This document shows, one piece after another, positions 1 to 5,536 of a DNA stretch of 7,496 nt. A program made the translations under genes and the position numbers. The notes below the pieces were generated by a model, which saw only the letters and a program-made list of their open reading frames with translations, ran no database searches and was not told the origin of the DNA. How positions within the stretch are numbered: position 1 is the first letter of the stretch; the number at the start of each line of letters is the position of its first letter. Source of the stretch: Oscillospiraceae bacterium (GTDB lineage: Bacteria; Bacillota; Clostridia; Oscillospirales; Oscillospiraceae); assembly GCA_020025375.1 (NCBI GenBank), contig JAHHSF010000061.1, positions 1-7,496 of the forward strand, written 5' to 3'.

Positions 1-585
1 GTAGATACCCATGGAGGCCAGGGTGCTCTTGGGCTTTTTGGGCTTCTCCTCAAACTCGTAGATGTTGTCGTCCTGATCCACGTTCATGATGCCGAAGCGG
101 GAGGCCTCCTCCAACGTGACCTCCAGCACGGCGATGGTGCAGTCCGCCCCGGTGGCCTTGTGTTGGGCCAGCATCTTGGCGTAGTCCATGCGGTAAATAT
201 GGTCGCCCGAGAGAATGAGGACGTACTCAGGGTCGTAGGCCTCCAGGAAGCTGATGTTCTGATAGATGGCATTGGCGGTGCCCTTGTACCAGGTCCCCTT
301 CTCCCCCTCGATAACGTAGGGTGGGAGGATGTGGACGCCGCCGTCGGAGCGGTCCAGGTCCCAGGGTTGGCCGTTGCCGATGTAGGCGTTGAGTTCCAGG
401 GGCTTATACTGGGTGAGCACGCCCACGGTGTCGATGCCGGAGTTCACGCAGTTGGATAGGGGGAAGTCGATGATACGGTGCTTGCCGCCAAAAGGGACGG
501 CGGGCTTTGCCACTTTGCTGGTCAGGGCCTTTAATCGACTGCCCTGGCCGCCGGCCAATAGCATGGCCACACATTCCTTTTTCAT
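1..585 (-). CDS. glgC: Glucose-1-phosphate adenylyltransferase (ADP-glucose pyrophosphorylase), N-terminal part
   Basis: GlgC makes ADP-glucose from ATP and glucose-1-phosphate, the committed step of bacterial glycogen synthesis in the cytoplasm. The window holds the first 195 codons; the gene continues past the left edge, and the family is usually about 380-430 residues. The N-terminal nucleotidyltransferase fold is clear: the nucleotide-binding loop MLLAGGQGSRLKAL (residues 8-21), KPAVPFGGKHRIIDFPLSNC (27-46), the GTANAIYQN motif (102-110), and the substrate-site LSGDHIYRMDY (125-135). EFEEKPKKPKS (177-187) is also typical of GlgC. The ATG at 585 gives the canonical MKKECVAMLLAGG start, with a GAGAGGGTG ribosome binding site upstream. 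It follows glgB by 54 bases on the same strand with no visible terminator between, so the two are probably one operon. The allosteric C-terminal beta-helix lies outside the window. Confidence 0.97.
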   Translation of the reverse strand, partial: MKKECVAMLLAGGQGSRLKALTSKVAKPAVPFGGKHRIIDFPLSNCVNSGIDTVGVLTQYKPLELNAYIGNGQPWDLDRSDGGVHILPPYVIEGEKGTWYKGTANAIYQNISFLEAYDPEYVLILSGDHIYRMDYAKMLAQHKATGADCTIAVLEVTLEEASRFGIMNVDQDDNIYEFEEKPKKPKSTLASMGIY

Positions 586-639
586 TACCAATTGCACCCT
601 CTCGTTGTAGTGAAAATAGTCAAAGACAAAACATCACGC

Positions 640-2562
640 TTATTTTTGGGGCCTGGGGGGCCGCTTAAGGGGCGGTTTCTTCTTCACACACTTCAGAATG
701 ACCGCGCCCATTGGGGGAATGTCCACCTCCAGCTGTTGGGCCTTGCCGTGGCAGGGTTCATCACTGGTATTCAGAGGTTTGTCGTTCAGGCGGCCCAGGC
801 CGCCGAAGAGGACCTCGTCGGTGTTGAAAATCTCCTGATAGGTGCCCCGGCAGGGAACCCCGATGCGGTATCCCTTATGGTGGATGGGGGAGAAGTTGCA
901 CAGGATCACCAGGAAGTTGCCCTTCTTGTCCTTGCGGAGGAAGGCGGCGGTGTTGGCCGTGTTGTCGTCGGCGCAGATCCACTCAAAGCCCTCCCAGGAG
1001 AAGTCCAGCTCCCACAAAGGCTTTTGCGCCAGATACAGGGCATTGGCCGCCTTGAAGAAGGCATGGAGGGCCCGGTGGCGGGCACCGTCCTCGTCCCCCT
1101 GATCCAGCAGGTGCCAGTCCAGAGAGTACTCGTATTGCCACTCGTGCCACTGGCCGAACTCCGCCCCCATGAAGAGGAGCTTTTTGCCCGGGTGAGCCAG
1201 CATATAGGTGATAAAGGCCCGCACGCCGGCATACTTCTCCTCGTCGCTCCCCGGCATCTTGGCGATAAGGGAGCCCTTCAGGTGGACCACCTCATCGTGG
1301 GAGAGGGGAAGAACGAAATTTTCCGAAAAGGCGTACATGAAGGAGAACGTGATGTCCTTGTGGTTGAACTGGCGGAAGTAGGGATCCAGCTTGATGTAAT
1401 GCTGGATGTCGTTCATCCAGCCCATGTTCCACTTCAGGTTGAAGCCCAGGCCCCCCTCACTGGTCGGGTGGGTCACCTTGGGCCAGGCGGTGGATTCCTC
1501 AGCGATCATAAGCACATCGGGGTGGGCCAGAAAGACAGCCTCGTTGAGCTTCTGGAGGAACTCAACAGCCTCCAGATTTTCGTGCCCACCGTATTTGTTT
1601 GGGGTCCACTGGCCCGCCTCCCGGCCATAGTCCAGGTAGAGCATAGAGGCCACCGCGTCCACCCGCAGGCCGTCAATGTGGTATTCCTCCAGCCAAAACA
1701 TGGCCGAGGAGATGAGGAAGGAACGGACCTCGTTCCGGGCGTAGTCGAAGACCCGGGTGCCCCAGTCGGCGTGTTCCCCCTTCTTCTTATCGGCGTATTC
1801 GTATGTAGGGGTGCCGTCAAACTCATAGAGGCCGTAGGCGTCCTTGGGGAAGTGGGCGGGGACCCAATCCAGAATCACGCCGATCCCCGCCTGGTGGAGC
1901 TGATCCACCAAATACATGAAATCGTGGGGGGTGCCGAAACGGCTGGTGGCGGCAAAGTAGCCGGTGCACTGATATCCCCAGGAGCCGTCGTAGGGAAACT
2001 CGGTGATGGGCATGAGCTCCACATGGGTGTAGCCCAGCTCCTTCACATAGGGGACCAGGAAGCGGGCAATCTCCCGGTAGGAAAGGACCTCTCCCTGCCC
2101 GGTGCGCCGCCAGGAGCCCAGGTGGACCTCGTAGACATTCATAGGGCTGTGATAAATGGGGTGGTTCTTCCGCCAGGCCAGCCACTTTTTGTCCCCCCAC
2201 TCATAGCCCGCCAGGTCGTAGACCTTGGAGGCGGTGCCGGGCCGGGTCTCGGCGTGGAAGGCGTAGGGGTCGGCCTTGGCCAGCACCCTGCCGTCGGCGG
2301 TATGGATGGCAAATTTATAGATATCATAGCGTTTCAGGCCGGGCTGGAAGCACTCCCAGATGCCGTCCCCCAGGGGGAACATAGAGGTGGCCTCCGGGTC
2401 CCAGCCGTTGAAGTCGCCCATAAGCCCAACGGCCTTGGCCGTGGGCGCCCAGACCCGAAACCGGTGGCCGTGGACGCCGTTTACCTCCTCGGGATGACAG
2501 CCCAGATAGGTCCAGGCCCGGACAGAGGTGCCGGCGGAAAAGGCTTTTTTCTCCTCTTTCAT
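640..2562 (-). CDS. glgB: 1,4-alpha-glucan (glycogen) branching enzyme GlgB
   Basis: GlgB cuts alpha-1,4-glucan chains and re-attaches them in alpha-1,6 linkage, creating glycogen branches in the cytoplasm. At 640 residues it is full length for the family. Order of domains: a CBM48-type beta-sandwich (about 30-110, with VWAPTAKAVGLMGDFNGWDP), a GH13 barrel (about 140-500) and an all-beta C-terminal domain (about 530-625). GH13 conserved regions are intact: DWVPAHF (232-238), DGLRVDAV (297-304, nucleophile D302), AEEST (354-358, acid/base E355) and SHDE (421-424, D423). GYFAATSRFGTP (201-212) is typical of branching enzymes. The ATG at 2562 is preceded by a strong GAAGGAGG four bases upstream. 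The short tail VKKKPPLKRPPRPQK is basic and proline-rich, beyond the usual end of the fold. It is first gene of a glgB-glgC unit with its own promoter, palindromic operator-like site and leader hairpin. Confidence 0.98.
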   Translation of the reverse strand: MKEEKKAFSAGTSVRAWTYLGCHPEEVNGVHGHRFRVWAPTAKAVGLMGDFNGWDPEATSMFPLGDGIWECFQPGLKRYDIYKFAIHTADGRVLAKADPYAFHAETRPGTASKVYDLAGYEWGDKKWLAWRKNHPIYHSPMNVYEVHLGSWRRTGQGEVLSYREIARFLVPYVKELGYTHVELMPITEFPYDGSWGYQCTGYFAATSRFGTPHDFMYLVDQLHQAGIGVILDWVPAHFPKDAYGLYEFDGTPTYEYADKKKGEHADWGTRVFDYARNEVRSFLISSAMFWLEEYHIDGLRVDAVASMLYLDYGREAGQWTPNKYGGHENLEAVEFLQKLNEAVFLAHPDVLMIAEESTAWPKVTHPTSEGGLGFNLKWNMGWMNDIQHYIKLDPYFRQFNHKDITFSFMYAFSENFVLPLSHDEVVHLKGSLIAKMPGSDEEKYAGVRAFITYMLAHPGKKLLFMGAEFGQWHEWQYEYSLDWHLLDQGDEDGARHRALHAFFKAANALYLAQKPLWELDFSWEGFEWICADDNTANTAAFLRKDKKGNFLVILCNFSPIHHKGYRIGVPCRGTYQEIFNTDEVLFGGLGRLNDKPLNTSDEPCHGKAQQLEVDIPPMGAVILKCVKKKPPLKRPPRPQK

Positions 2563-2577
2563 ACGTCCTCCTTCGCG

Positions 2578-2610
2578 ATTTGACCGGTTTTTTCGAAAAA
2601 ACGGTCAAAT
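2578..2610 (-). promoter_or_regulatory. Leader hairpin ahead of the glgB ribosome binding site
   Basis: The arms ATTTGACCGGTTTTTT (2578-2593) and AAAAAACGGTCAAAT (2596-2610) are complementary apart from one bulged base, with CG between them. In the glgB mRNA this forms a hairpin of about 15 bp whose 3' foot lies about five bases before the GAAGGAGG ribosome binding site. It has no U-tract after the stem on the minus strand, so it does not look like an intrinsic terminator. It could affect translation or mRNA stability, or be a protein-binding palindrome in DNA. The structure is seen directly; the role is inferred. Confidence 0.6.
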
Positions 2611-2653
2611 CTTGTCAAAGATGCTTATATATAGAAAGTTGTACACTATGTAT

Positions 2654-2670
2654 TTGTATAAATTATACAA
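2654..2670. promoter_or_regulatory. Perfect 17-bp palindrome over the glgB -10 box (candidate operator)
   Basis: TTGTATAAATTATACAA is a perfect inverted repeat of 8-bp half-sites around one central base. It covers the whole -10 hexamer of the glgB promoter and reaches toward the start site. A further TTGTACA at 2639-2645 repeats the TTGTA core 15 bp away. Dyads in this position are typical repressor operators; many GntR- and TetR-family operators have this general form, but I cannot name the regulator. Some of the symmetry comes from the AT-rich -10 sequence, but the outer TTG/CAA bases are not needed for a promoter. Confidence 0.5.
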
Positions 2671-2690
2671 CCTCTGGCAGGGCAGGTCAA
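2662..2690 (-). promoter_or_regulatory. Sigma-A promoter of glgB-glgC
   Basis: On the minus strand, TTGACC (2690-2685) and a perfect TATAAT (2667-2662) are separated by exactly 17 bases. Transcription should start near 2655, giving a 5' leader of about 90 nt before the glgB ATG at 2562. It lies downstream of the terminator that ends the preceding HAD gene, so the glycogen genes form an independent transcription unit. Confidence 0.85.
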
Positions 2691-2720
2691 GGTAAAGGGG
2701 AAGGTTTTTTTGTCAAATTT

Positions 2721-2760
2721 TGAAGAAAAACCCGCCAAGTATTATACTTGGCGGGTTTTT
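2721..2760 (-). terminator. Intrinsic terminator after the HAD phosphatase gene (bidirectional)
   Basis: The arms AAAAACCCGCCAAG and CTTGGCGGGTTTTT form a perfect 14-bp stem (2726-2739 with 2747-2760) around the loop TATTATA. The minus-strand RNA continues with a U-rich tract (TTTTTCTTC), the form of a factor-independent terminator. The plus-strand RNA also ends in five U. It sits about 70 bases beyond the HAD stop codon and upstream of the glgB promoter, so it insulates the two units. Confidence 0.85.
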
Positions 2761-2799
2761 CAGGCTGTCGAAAAAATCCCTGCCTTTTTCGACAGCCTG
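2761..2799. repeat. Perfect 15-bp inverted repeat (GCTGTCGAAAAA-type hairpin)
   Basis: CAGGCTGTCGAAAAA (2761-2775) and TTTTTCGACAGCCTG (2785-2799) are exact reverse complements around a 9-base loop. The element lies between the HAD stop codon and the terminator hairpin, directly abutting the latter. No U-tract follows on either strand, so it is not a classic terminator by itself. It could protect the 3' end of the HAD mRNA, or be a copy of a dispersed intergenic palindrome. That last idea needs genome-wide counting. Confidence 0.65.
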
Positions 2800-2827
2800 C
2801 GGCCCGCCCTATGGCTGGCCATCCGGC

Positions 2828-3682
2828 TCAATACCGCTTGTCCAAAATTTCAATCACATCGGCGATGGCTCCCTCGTCGCAGGGACCTACGATGGTGGCT
2901 CCCCAGTCCTTGACCTCCTGGGCGCTACCCTCCGGGGTGAAGGCCTGGGCGGAGACCGCCAGCATGGGAATGTCATTTTGGTTGTCCCCCACGCAGTAAA
3001 TATCCTGGGGCTTCACCCCCATCAGCTCCGCCACCCGCTTCACCGCCGAGCCCTTGTTGGCCCCGTGGGCGGTGACCTCCATAAGGTAGTGGTTGGAAAA
3101 AATAGGCTCGTATTGCCCGGGGAAGTTGGCCTGAATCCAGCTCTGTACCTGGGCCAGACGCCCATGCTCCCCATGCTCCACCAGGAGCTTGATCCAGGGC
3201 CAGGGCATTTCGTCAAAGCCCTTCTCCTCATAGGGCTGGCCCAGCTTATAAATGTGCCGCCAGGTGATCTCGTTGGGGCGGTAGGTGTAGATGAGGTCCC
3301 CCACATGGGTCTCAAAGCCCACGTCGGGGAAGGTCGCAGCAATTTGCCGGGCGTGGTCCCGCACACGCTCAGGGAGCCAGGCGTGGTAAAGCTCCCTGCC
3401 GGCAACGAAATCGTAGATGATGGCCCCATTGGAGAGGACAGCAGGGGCATTCATGGGCACCCGGTCCCGATAGGGGGAGAAGGTCTGGTAGGCCCGGCCG
3501 GTGGATACGGTAAAATACCCACCCTCTGCCAAATAGTAGTCCAGGGCCTCCTTGTTCCGGCCGAAGACCACTGGCTCATTCCGCTTTTCGGTCTCGGATA
3601 CGCCCCCCGCCCCGGTGATGTCGGAGCAAATGAGGGTGTCGTCAAAGTCGGTGGCCAACAGGACCCCGGTGAATTTACCCAA
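2828..3682 (-). CDS. Cof-type HAD-superfamily (class IIB) phosphatase under a TPP riboswitch
   Basis: This is a 284-residue soluble phosphatase of the Cof/YbiV-like HAD group, which hydrolyses phosphate esters of small metabolites using Mg2+ and an aspartyl-phosphate intermediate. All four HAD motifs are present: TDFDDTL (11-17; nucleophile D12, acid/base D14), TVSTGR (58-63), the lysine K210 in ANKGSAV, and GDNQNDIPM (232-240; D233, D237). The C2-type cap lies between motifs II and III (about 85-200). I chose a TTG start at 3682: AAGGAGG lies seven bases upstream and the protein then begins MGKFTGVLLATDFDD, as family members do. An in-frame ATG at 3766 lies upstream of the riboswitch terminator and would add 28 unrelated residues. 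The gene is alone between its riboswitch and a terminator. That control suggests a thiamine-pathway substrate such as thiamine monophosphate or HMP-PP (E. coli Cof acts on HMP-PP), but sequence alone does not fix the substrate. Confidence 0.93.
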   Translation of the reverse strand: MGKFTGVLLATDFDDTLICSDITGAGGVSETEKRNEPVVFGRNKEALDYYLAEGGYFTVSTGRAYQTFSPYRDRVPMNAPAVLSNGAIIYDFVAGRELYHAWLPERVRDHARQIAATFPDVGFETHVGDLIYTYRPNEITWRHIYKLGQPYEEKGFDEMPWPWIKLLVEHGEHGRLAQVQSWIQANFPGQYEPIFSNHYLMEVTAHGANKGSAVKRVAELMGVKPQDIYCVGDNQNDIPMLAVSAQAFTPEGSAQEVKDWGATIVGPCDEGAIADVIEILDKRY

Positions 3683-3710
3683 GAGGTTTCCTCCTTTTTC
3701 TTTCTCCTCC

Positions 3711-3756
3711 AAAAAAATCGTACCGCATCGCAAACCTTCAAGCGCAATGCGGTACG
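3711..3756 (-). terminator. Intrinsic terminator of the TPP riboswitch (expression platform)
   Basis: On the minus strand, CGTACCGCAT (3756-3747) pairs perfectly with ATGCGGTACG (3728-3719); inner bases GCGC/TTGC can pair further. The stem is followed by A and then seven T (3717-3711). It lies between the aptamer and the HAD start, about 25 bases after the aptamer. This is the expected layout for a switch that stops transcription when TPP is bound. A possible competing pairing is AGGAA at the aptamer 3' end with TTCCT (3761-3765) just before the stem, but it is short. The terminator may also stop read-through from the lspA-rluD unit. Confidence 0.88.
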
Positions 3757-3780
3757 GGAGGAACAACGTATCGTCAAAAT

Positions 3781-3880
3781 ATCTTCCTGCTCCGGCAGTC
3801 CCCGGATCAGGTTCAAGGGACCGGGGGAAGCCATATTCCCCTGCATCTCAGCCGGACTTGCATCCAGCGCCCCTGCTATT
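3781..3880 (-). ncRNA. TPP riboswitch aptamer (THI element)
   Basis: The minus-strand RNA carries the conserved THI-box cores in order: GGGGCGCTGGA, CCGGCTGAGATGCA, CCCTTGAACCTGATC and GCCGGAGCAGGAAGA. The arms fold as expected: CTGGA pairs with TCCGG (P2), GGGGAA with TTCCCC forms the optional P3a hairpin, and CCGG with CCGG forms P5. The CTGAGA and CCTTGAACCTGATC segments are the TPP-binding core. The closing P1 stem looks weak by eye, and the P5 loop (GGACT) departs from the common form, so the exact ends are approximate. TPP binding in such leaders normally represses the downstream gene, here a lone HAD phosphatase. Confidence 0.93.
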
Positions 3881-3904
3881 CGATTTGTTTTATGCTTACC
3901 GATG

Positions 3905-3932
3905 ATTATACCAGACGGCGGAGTTTTGTCAA
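3905..3932 (-). promoter_or_regulatory. Sigma-A promoter of the TPP riboswitch-HAD unit, inside the end of rluD
   Basis: On the minus strand, a perfect TTGACA (3932-3927) and a perfect TATAAT (3910-3905) are separated by 16 bases. The start should fall near 3898, some 18 bases before the aptamer. The -35 box encodes Leu-Thr of RluD, and the -10 box contains the RluD stop codon TAA. Confidence 0.85.
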
Positions 3933-4817
3933 GACCGCTTCAAACCAGTCGGGGTTTTCCGCCTCCACCGTGGTCAGCGCCCCGGTGCGGGGATGGCGGA
4001 AGGTGAGCCGTCCCGCATGGAGGCACTGGCCCGCCAGACCGGGGTAAGGCTTTCCCGGCCCATAGACCACATCCCCCAGAAGGGGGTGGCCCAGGGAGGC
4101 CATGTGCACCCTGATCTGGTGGGTCCGGCCGGTCTCCAGCCGGCACTGGACGTAGGTGTATCCCCGGAACCGCTCCAGCACCGTCCAGTGGGTGACGGCG
4201 GGCTTTCCATTGGGGTCCACCGCCATCCTCTTGCGGTCCGTGCGGTGGCGGGCAATGGGAGCGGAGACGGTGCCCTCCTCCTCCCGCAGGCCCCCGATAC
4301 ACACTGCCCGGTACTCCCGGTAGAGGGAGTGATCCTGGAGCTGTTCCGCCAGGGCCAGGTGGGCAGTGTCGTTCTTCGCCACGATGATAAGCCCCGAGGT
4401 GTCCCGGTCGATGCGGTGGACGATGCCGGGGCGGAGAACACCGTTGATGCCGGAGAGTGATTTTCCGCAATGATATAACAGCGCGTTGACCAAAGTGCCA
4501 TCGGAATGGCCGGGGGCGGGGTGGACCACCATGCCCACAGGCTTGTTCACCACCACCACATCCTCGTCCTCAAAGCGCACGTCCAGGGGGATGTTTTGGG
4601 GGACTACGTCCAGAGGCACGGGGTCGGGGAGCTCCACTTCATAGACCGCCCCTGAGGCGGTCTTTCCGTTCTTTTTCAGGGGCTTGCCGTCCTGGGTCAC
4701 CCGGCCCTCCTCCAGAAGCTTTTGGGCGGCGGAGCGGGTGAGCTCCTCCATCCGGGCGGCCAGAAACTGGTCCAGGCGGAGGCCCCCTTCCTCAGCGGTC
4801 AGCAGAATCAGTGCCAT
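3906..4817 (-). CDS. rluD: RluA/RluD-family large-subunit rRNA pseudouridine synthase
   Basis: This enzyme isomerises uridine to pseudouridine in structured RNA. RluD-type members modify helix 69 of 23S rRNA, but the exact target here cannot be told from sequence. The protein has 303 residues, normal for the family. An N-terminal S4 RNA-binding domain (LRLDQFLAARMEELTRSAAQ, from residue 13; KLLEEGRVTQDGK, 33-45) leads to the catalytic domain. The catalytic motif is HRIDRDTSGLIIVAKN (134-149), with D137 as the catalytic aspartate. Also typical are NKPVGMVVHPAPGH (91-104) and LETGRTHQIRVHMASLGHPLLGD (228-249). I chose the ATG at 4817 (MALILLTAEE), which has GGAG eight bases upstream; the longer open frame to 4970 merely reads lspA in another frame. 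It overlaps the end of lspA by 26 bases, suggesting translational coupling. lspA followed by an RluD-like gene is also the order in Bacillus (lspA-ylyB). Confidence 0.95.
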   Translation of the reverse strand: MALILLTAEEGGLRLDQFLAARMEELTRSAAQKLLEEGRVTQDGKPLKKNGKTASGAVYEVELPDPVPLDVVPQNIPLDVRFEDEDVVVVNKPVGMVVHPAPGHSDGTLVNALLYHCGKSLSGINGVLRPGIVHRIDRDTSGLIIVAKNDTAHLALAEQLQDHSLYREYRAVCIGGLREEEGTVSAPIARHRTDRKRMAVDPNGKPAVTHWTVLERFRGYTYVQCRLETGRTHQIRVHMASLGHPLLGDVVYGPGKPYPGLAGQCLHAGRLTFRHPRTGALTTVEAENPDWFEAVLTKLRRLV

Positions 4818-5271
4818 CGGGCTTCTCCAATCTGTCGTAGAAAAAGAGGACATAGATACAGAAGGCGATTCCACCGCAAACCACGCAGATGTCGGCCACG
4901 TTAAAGACGGCGAAGCGCATAAACAGGGTCTGAAACATATCGGTGACGTAGCCGAAGAGGGCCCGGTCAATGAGGTTACCCACAGCCCCGGCCAGAATCA
5001 CGGACATAATAGTCTTCCCGGCAGGGTGACGGATATACCCCTTTACCAGGACCACCACGATGACCAGGGAGACAATGGCCGAAATGAGGGTGAGGAGCCA
5101 GGTGTGCTCGGAAAAGCTGGAAAAGGCGGCCCCGGTGTTCTGCACGTAGGTGAGGCCCAGAAGTCCGGGGATAAAGCCCACGGTCTCCCCCAGGGCGATG
5201 TTGGCCCGCACCAGGTACTTGACGAGTTGGTCCAGGGACACCAGAACGGCAACGAGAATGGCGTAGAGCAT
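4792..5271 (-). CDS. lspA: Lipoprotein signal peptidase (signal peptidase II)
   Basis: LspA is a membrane aspartyl protease that removes the signal peptide from prolipoproteins after Lgt has lipidated the lipobox cysteine. The 159 residues match the usual 150-170. Four hydrophobic segments are visible (about 2-20, 58-77, 86-102 and 122-145). Signature motifs are VSLDQLVKYLV (11-21), VQNTGAAFS (43-51), AGAVGNLIDRALFGYVTDMF (94-113) and FAVFNVADICV (120-130). The catalytic aspartates are D111 and D127. The hydrophilic tail KPDGTDSADR is cytoplasmic by normal topology. The ATG at 5271 has AGGAGG eight bases upstream, and that site lies within the last codons of the small ribbon-helix-helix gene. 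With only three bases between the two genes, translation is likely coupled. Confidence 0.97.
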   Translation of the reverse strand: MLYAILVAVLVSLDQLVKYLVRANIALGETVGFIPGLLGLTYVQNTGAAFSSFSEHTWLLTLISAIVSLVIVVVLVKGYIRHPAGKTIMSVILAGAVGNLIDRALFGYVTDMFQTLFMRFAVFNVADICVVCGGIAFCIYVLFFYDRLEKPDGTDSADR

Positions 5272-5274
5272 GGG

Positions 5275-5397
5275 TCAGTCCTCCTGCACGGCGATGCAGA
5301 GCTGCATATTGATGGAGCGGCGGCCCTCAGCGGCCAAAATTTTGATCTTCTCCATGCTCTCCTGGTCCAGGCGCAAGGAATAGGGCTGTGCTTGCAT
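5275..5397 (-). CDS. 40-residue Arc-like ribbon-helix-helix protein
   Basis: This short gene encodes a 40-residue protein, MQAQPYSLRLDQESMEK followed by IKILAAEGRRSINMQLCIAV and QED. The pattern is a ribbon-helix-helix (Arc/MetJ class) fold: a beta strand YSLRLD (6-11), helix A (about 12-24), a turn with GRRSIN (25-30), and helix B (about 29-39). The RSIN turn ahead of helix B is characteristic of Arc-like proteins. Such proteins bind DNA as dimers, with the strand in the major groove, so this one may be a small regulator, perhaps of its own cluster. The ATG at 5397 has GGGAGGAA seven bases upstream, and the stop is three bases from lspA. It is shorter than many family members (about 45-60), and helix B ends almost at the C-terminus. 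The gene model is well supported; the DNA target is unknown. Confidence 0.85.
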   Translation of the reverse strand: MQAQPYSLRLDQESMEKIKILAAEGRRSINMQLCIAVQED

Positions 5398-5483
5398 GGC
5401 AATTCCTCCCATGGTGTCTCTAATTGTATCTTTATGATATAGATTGAAAAGGGTCGGGCCGTACGGCGGTCATGCTTTTTTAT

Positions 5484-5512
5484 TTGCATCTGCGTTTGCT
5501 TGACAGATGCAA
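5484..5512. repeat. 9-bp inverted repeat between the AAA+ ATPase gene and the lspA cluster
   Basis: TTGCATCTG (5484-5492) and CAGATGCAA (5504-5512) are exact inverted repeats around 11 bases. The element starts about 25 bases beyond the stop of the AAA+ gene, where a terminator would be expected. On the minus strand it is followed by an A-rich rather than U-rich stretch, so it is not a convincing intrinsic terminator. It could stabilise the upstream mRNA or bind a protein, for instance the small ribbon-helix-helix protein encoded just downstream. I see no clear consensus promoter in 5398-5536; TACAAT at 5427-5422 is a weak -10 candidate. Confidence 0.45.
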
Positions 5513-5536
5513 CGGTGGCCGGTCGAAACAAAATAC

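Noticed and set aside
592..2583. Plus-strand open frame of 663 codons opposite glgB
   Set aside because: It is antisense to a clear, full-length GlgB. The translation is Val/Gly/Leu-rich with no recognisable domain, and it lacks a good ribosome binding site. GC-rich codon use often leaves the opposite strand without stops.
2613..2618. TTGACA on the minus strand in the glgB leader as a second promoter
   Set aside because: No acceptable -10 box lies 16-18 bases downstream; that position is occupied by the leader hairpin.
3683..3766. Upstream ATG start for the HAD gene
   Set aside because: It would place coding sequence across the riboswitch terminator, lacks a fitting ribosome binding site and adds residues not seen in the family.
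2720..4006. Plus-strand open frame of 428 codons opposite the HAD gene and riboswitch
   Set aside because: It reads through the terminator hairpins, the whole HAD gene and the TPP aptamer. No protein motif is visible.
4818..4970. N-terminal extension of the RluD frame
   Set aside because: The extra 51 residues come from reading lspA in another frame. The start at 4817 has a proper ribosome binding site and matches family length.
4684..5442. Plus-strand open frame of 252 codons opposite lspA and the start of rluD
   Set aside because: It is a shadow of two well-supported minus-strand genes; its His/Gly-rich composition is typical of such shadows.
5484..5512. Calling the inverted repeat an intrinsic terminator of the AAA+ gene
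   Set aside because: The minus-strand sequence after the stem is A-rich, not U-rich, so the usual terminator form is missing.
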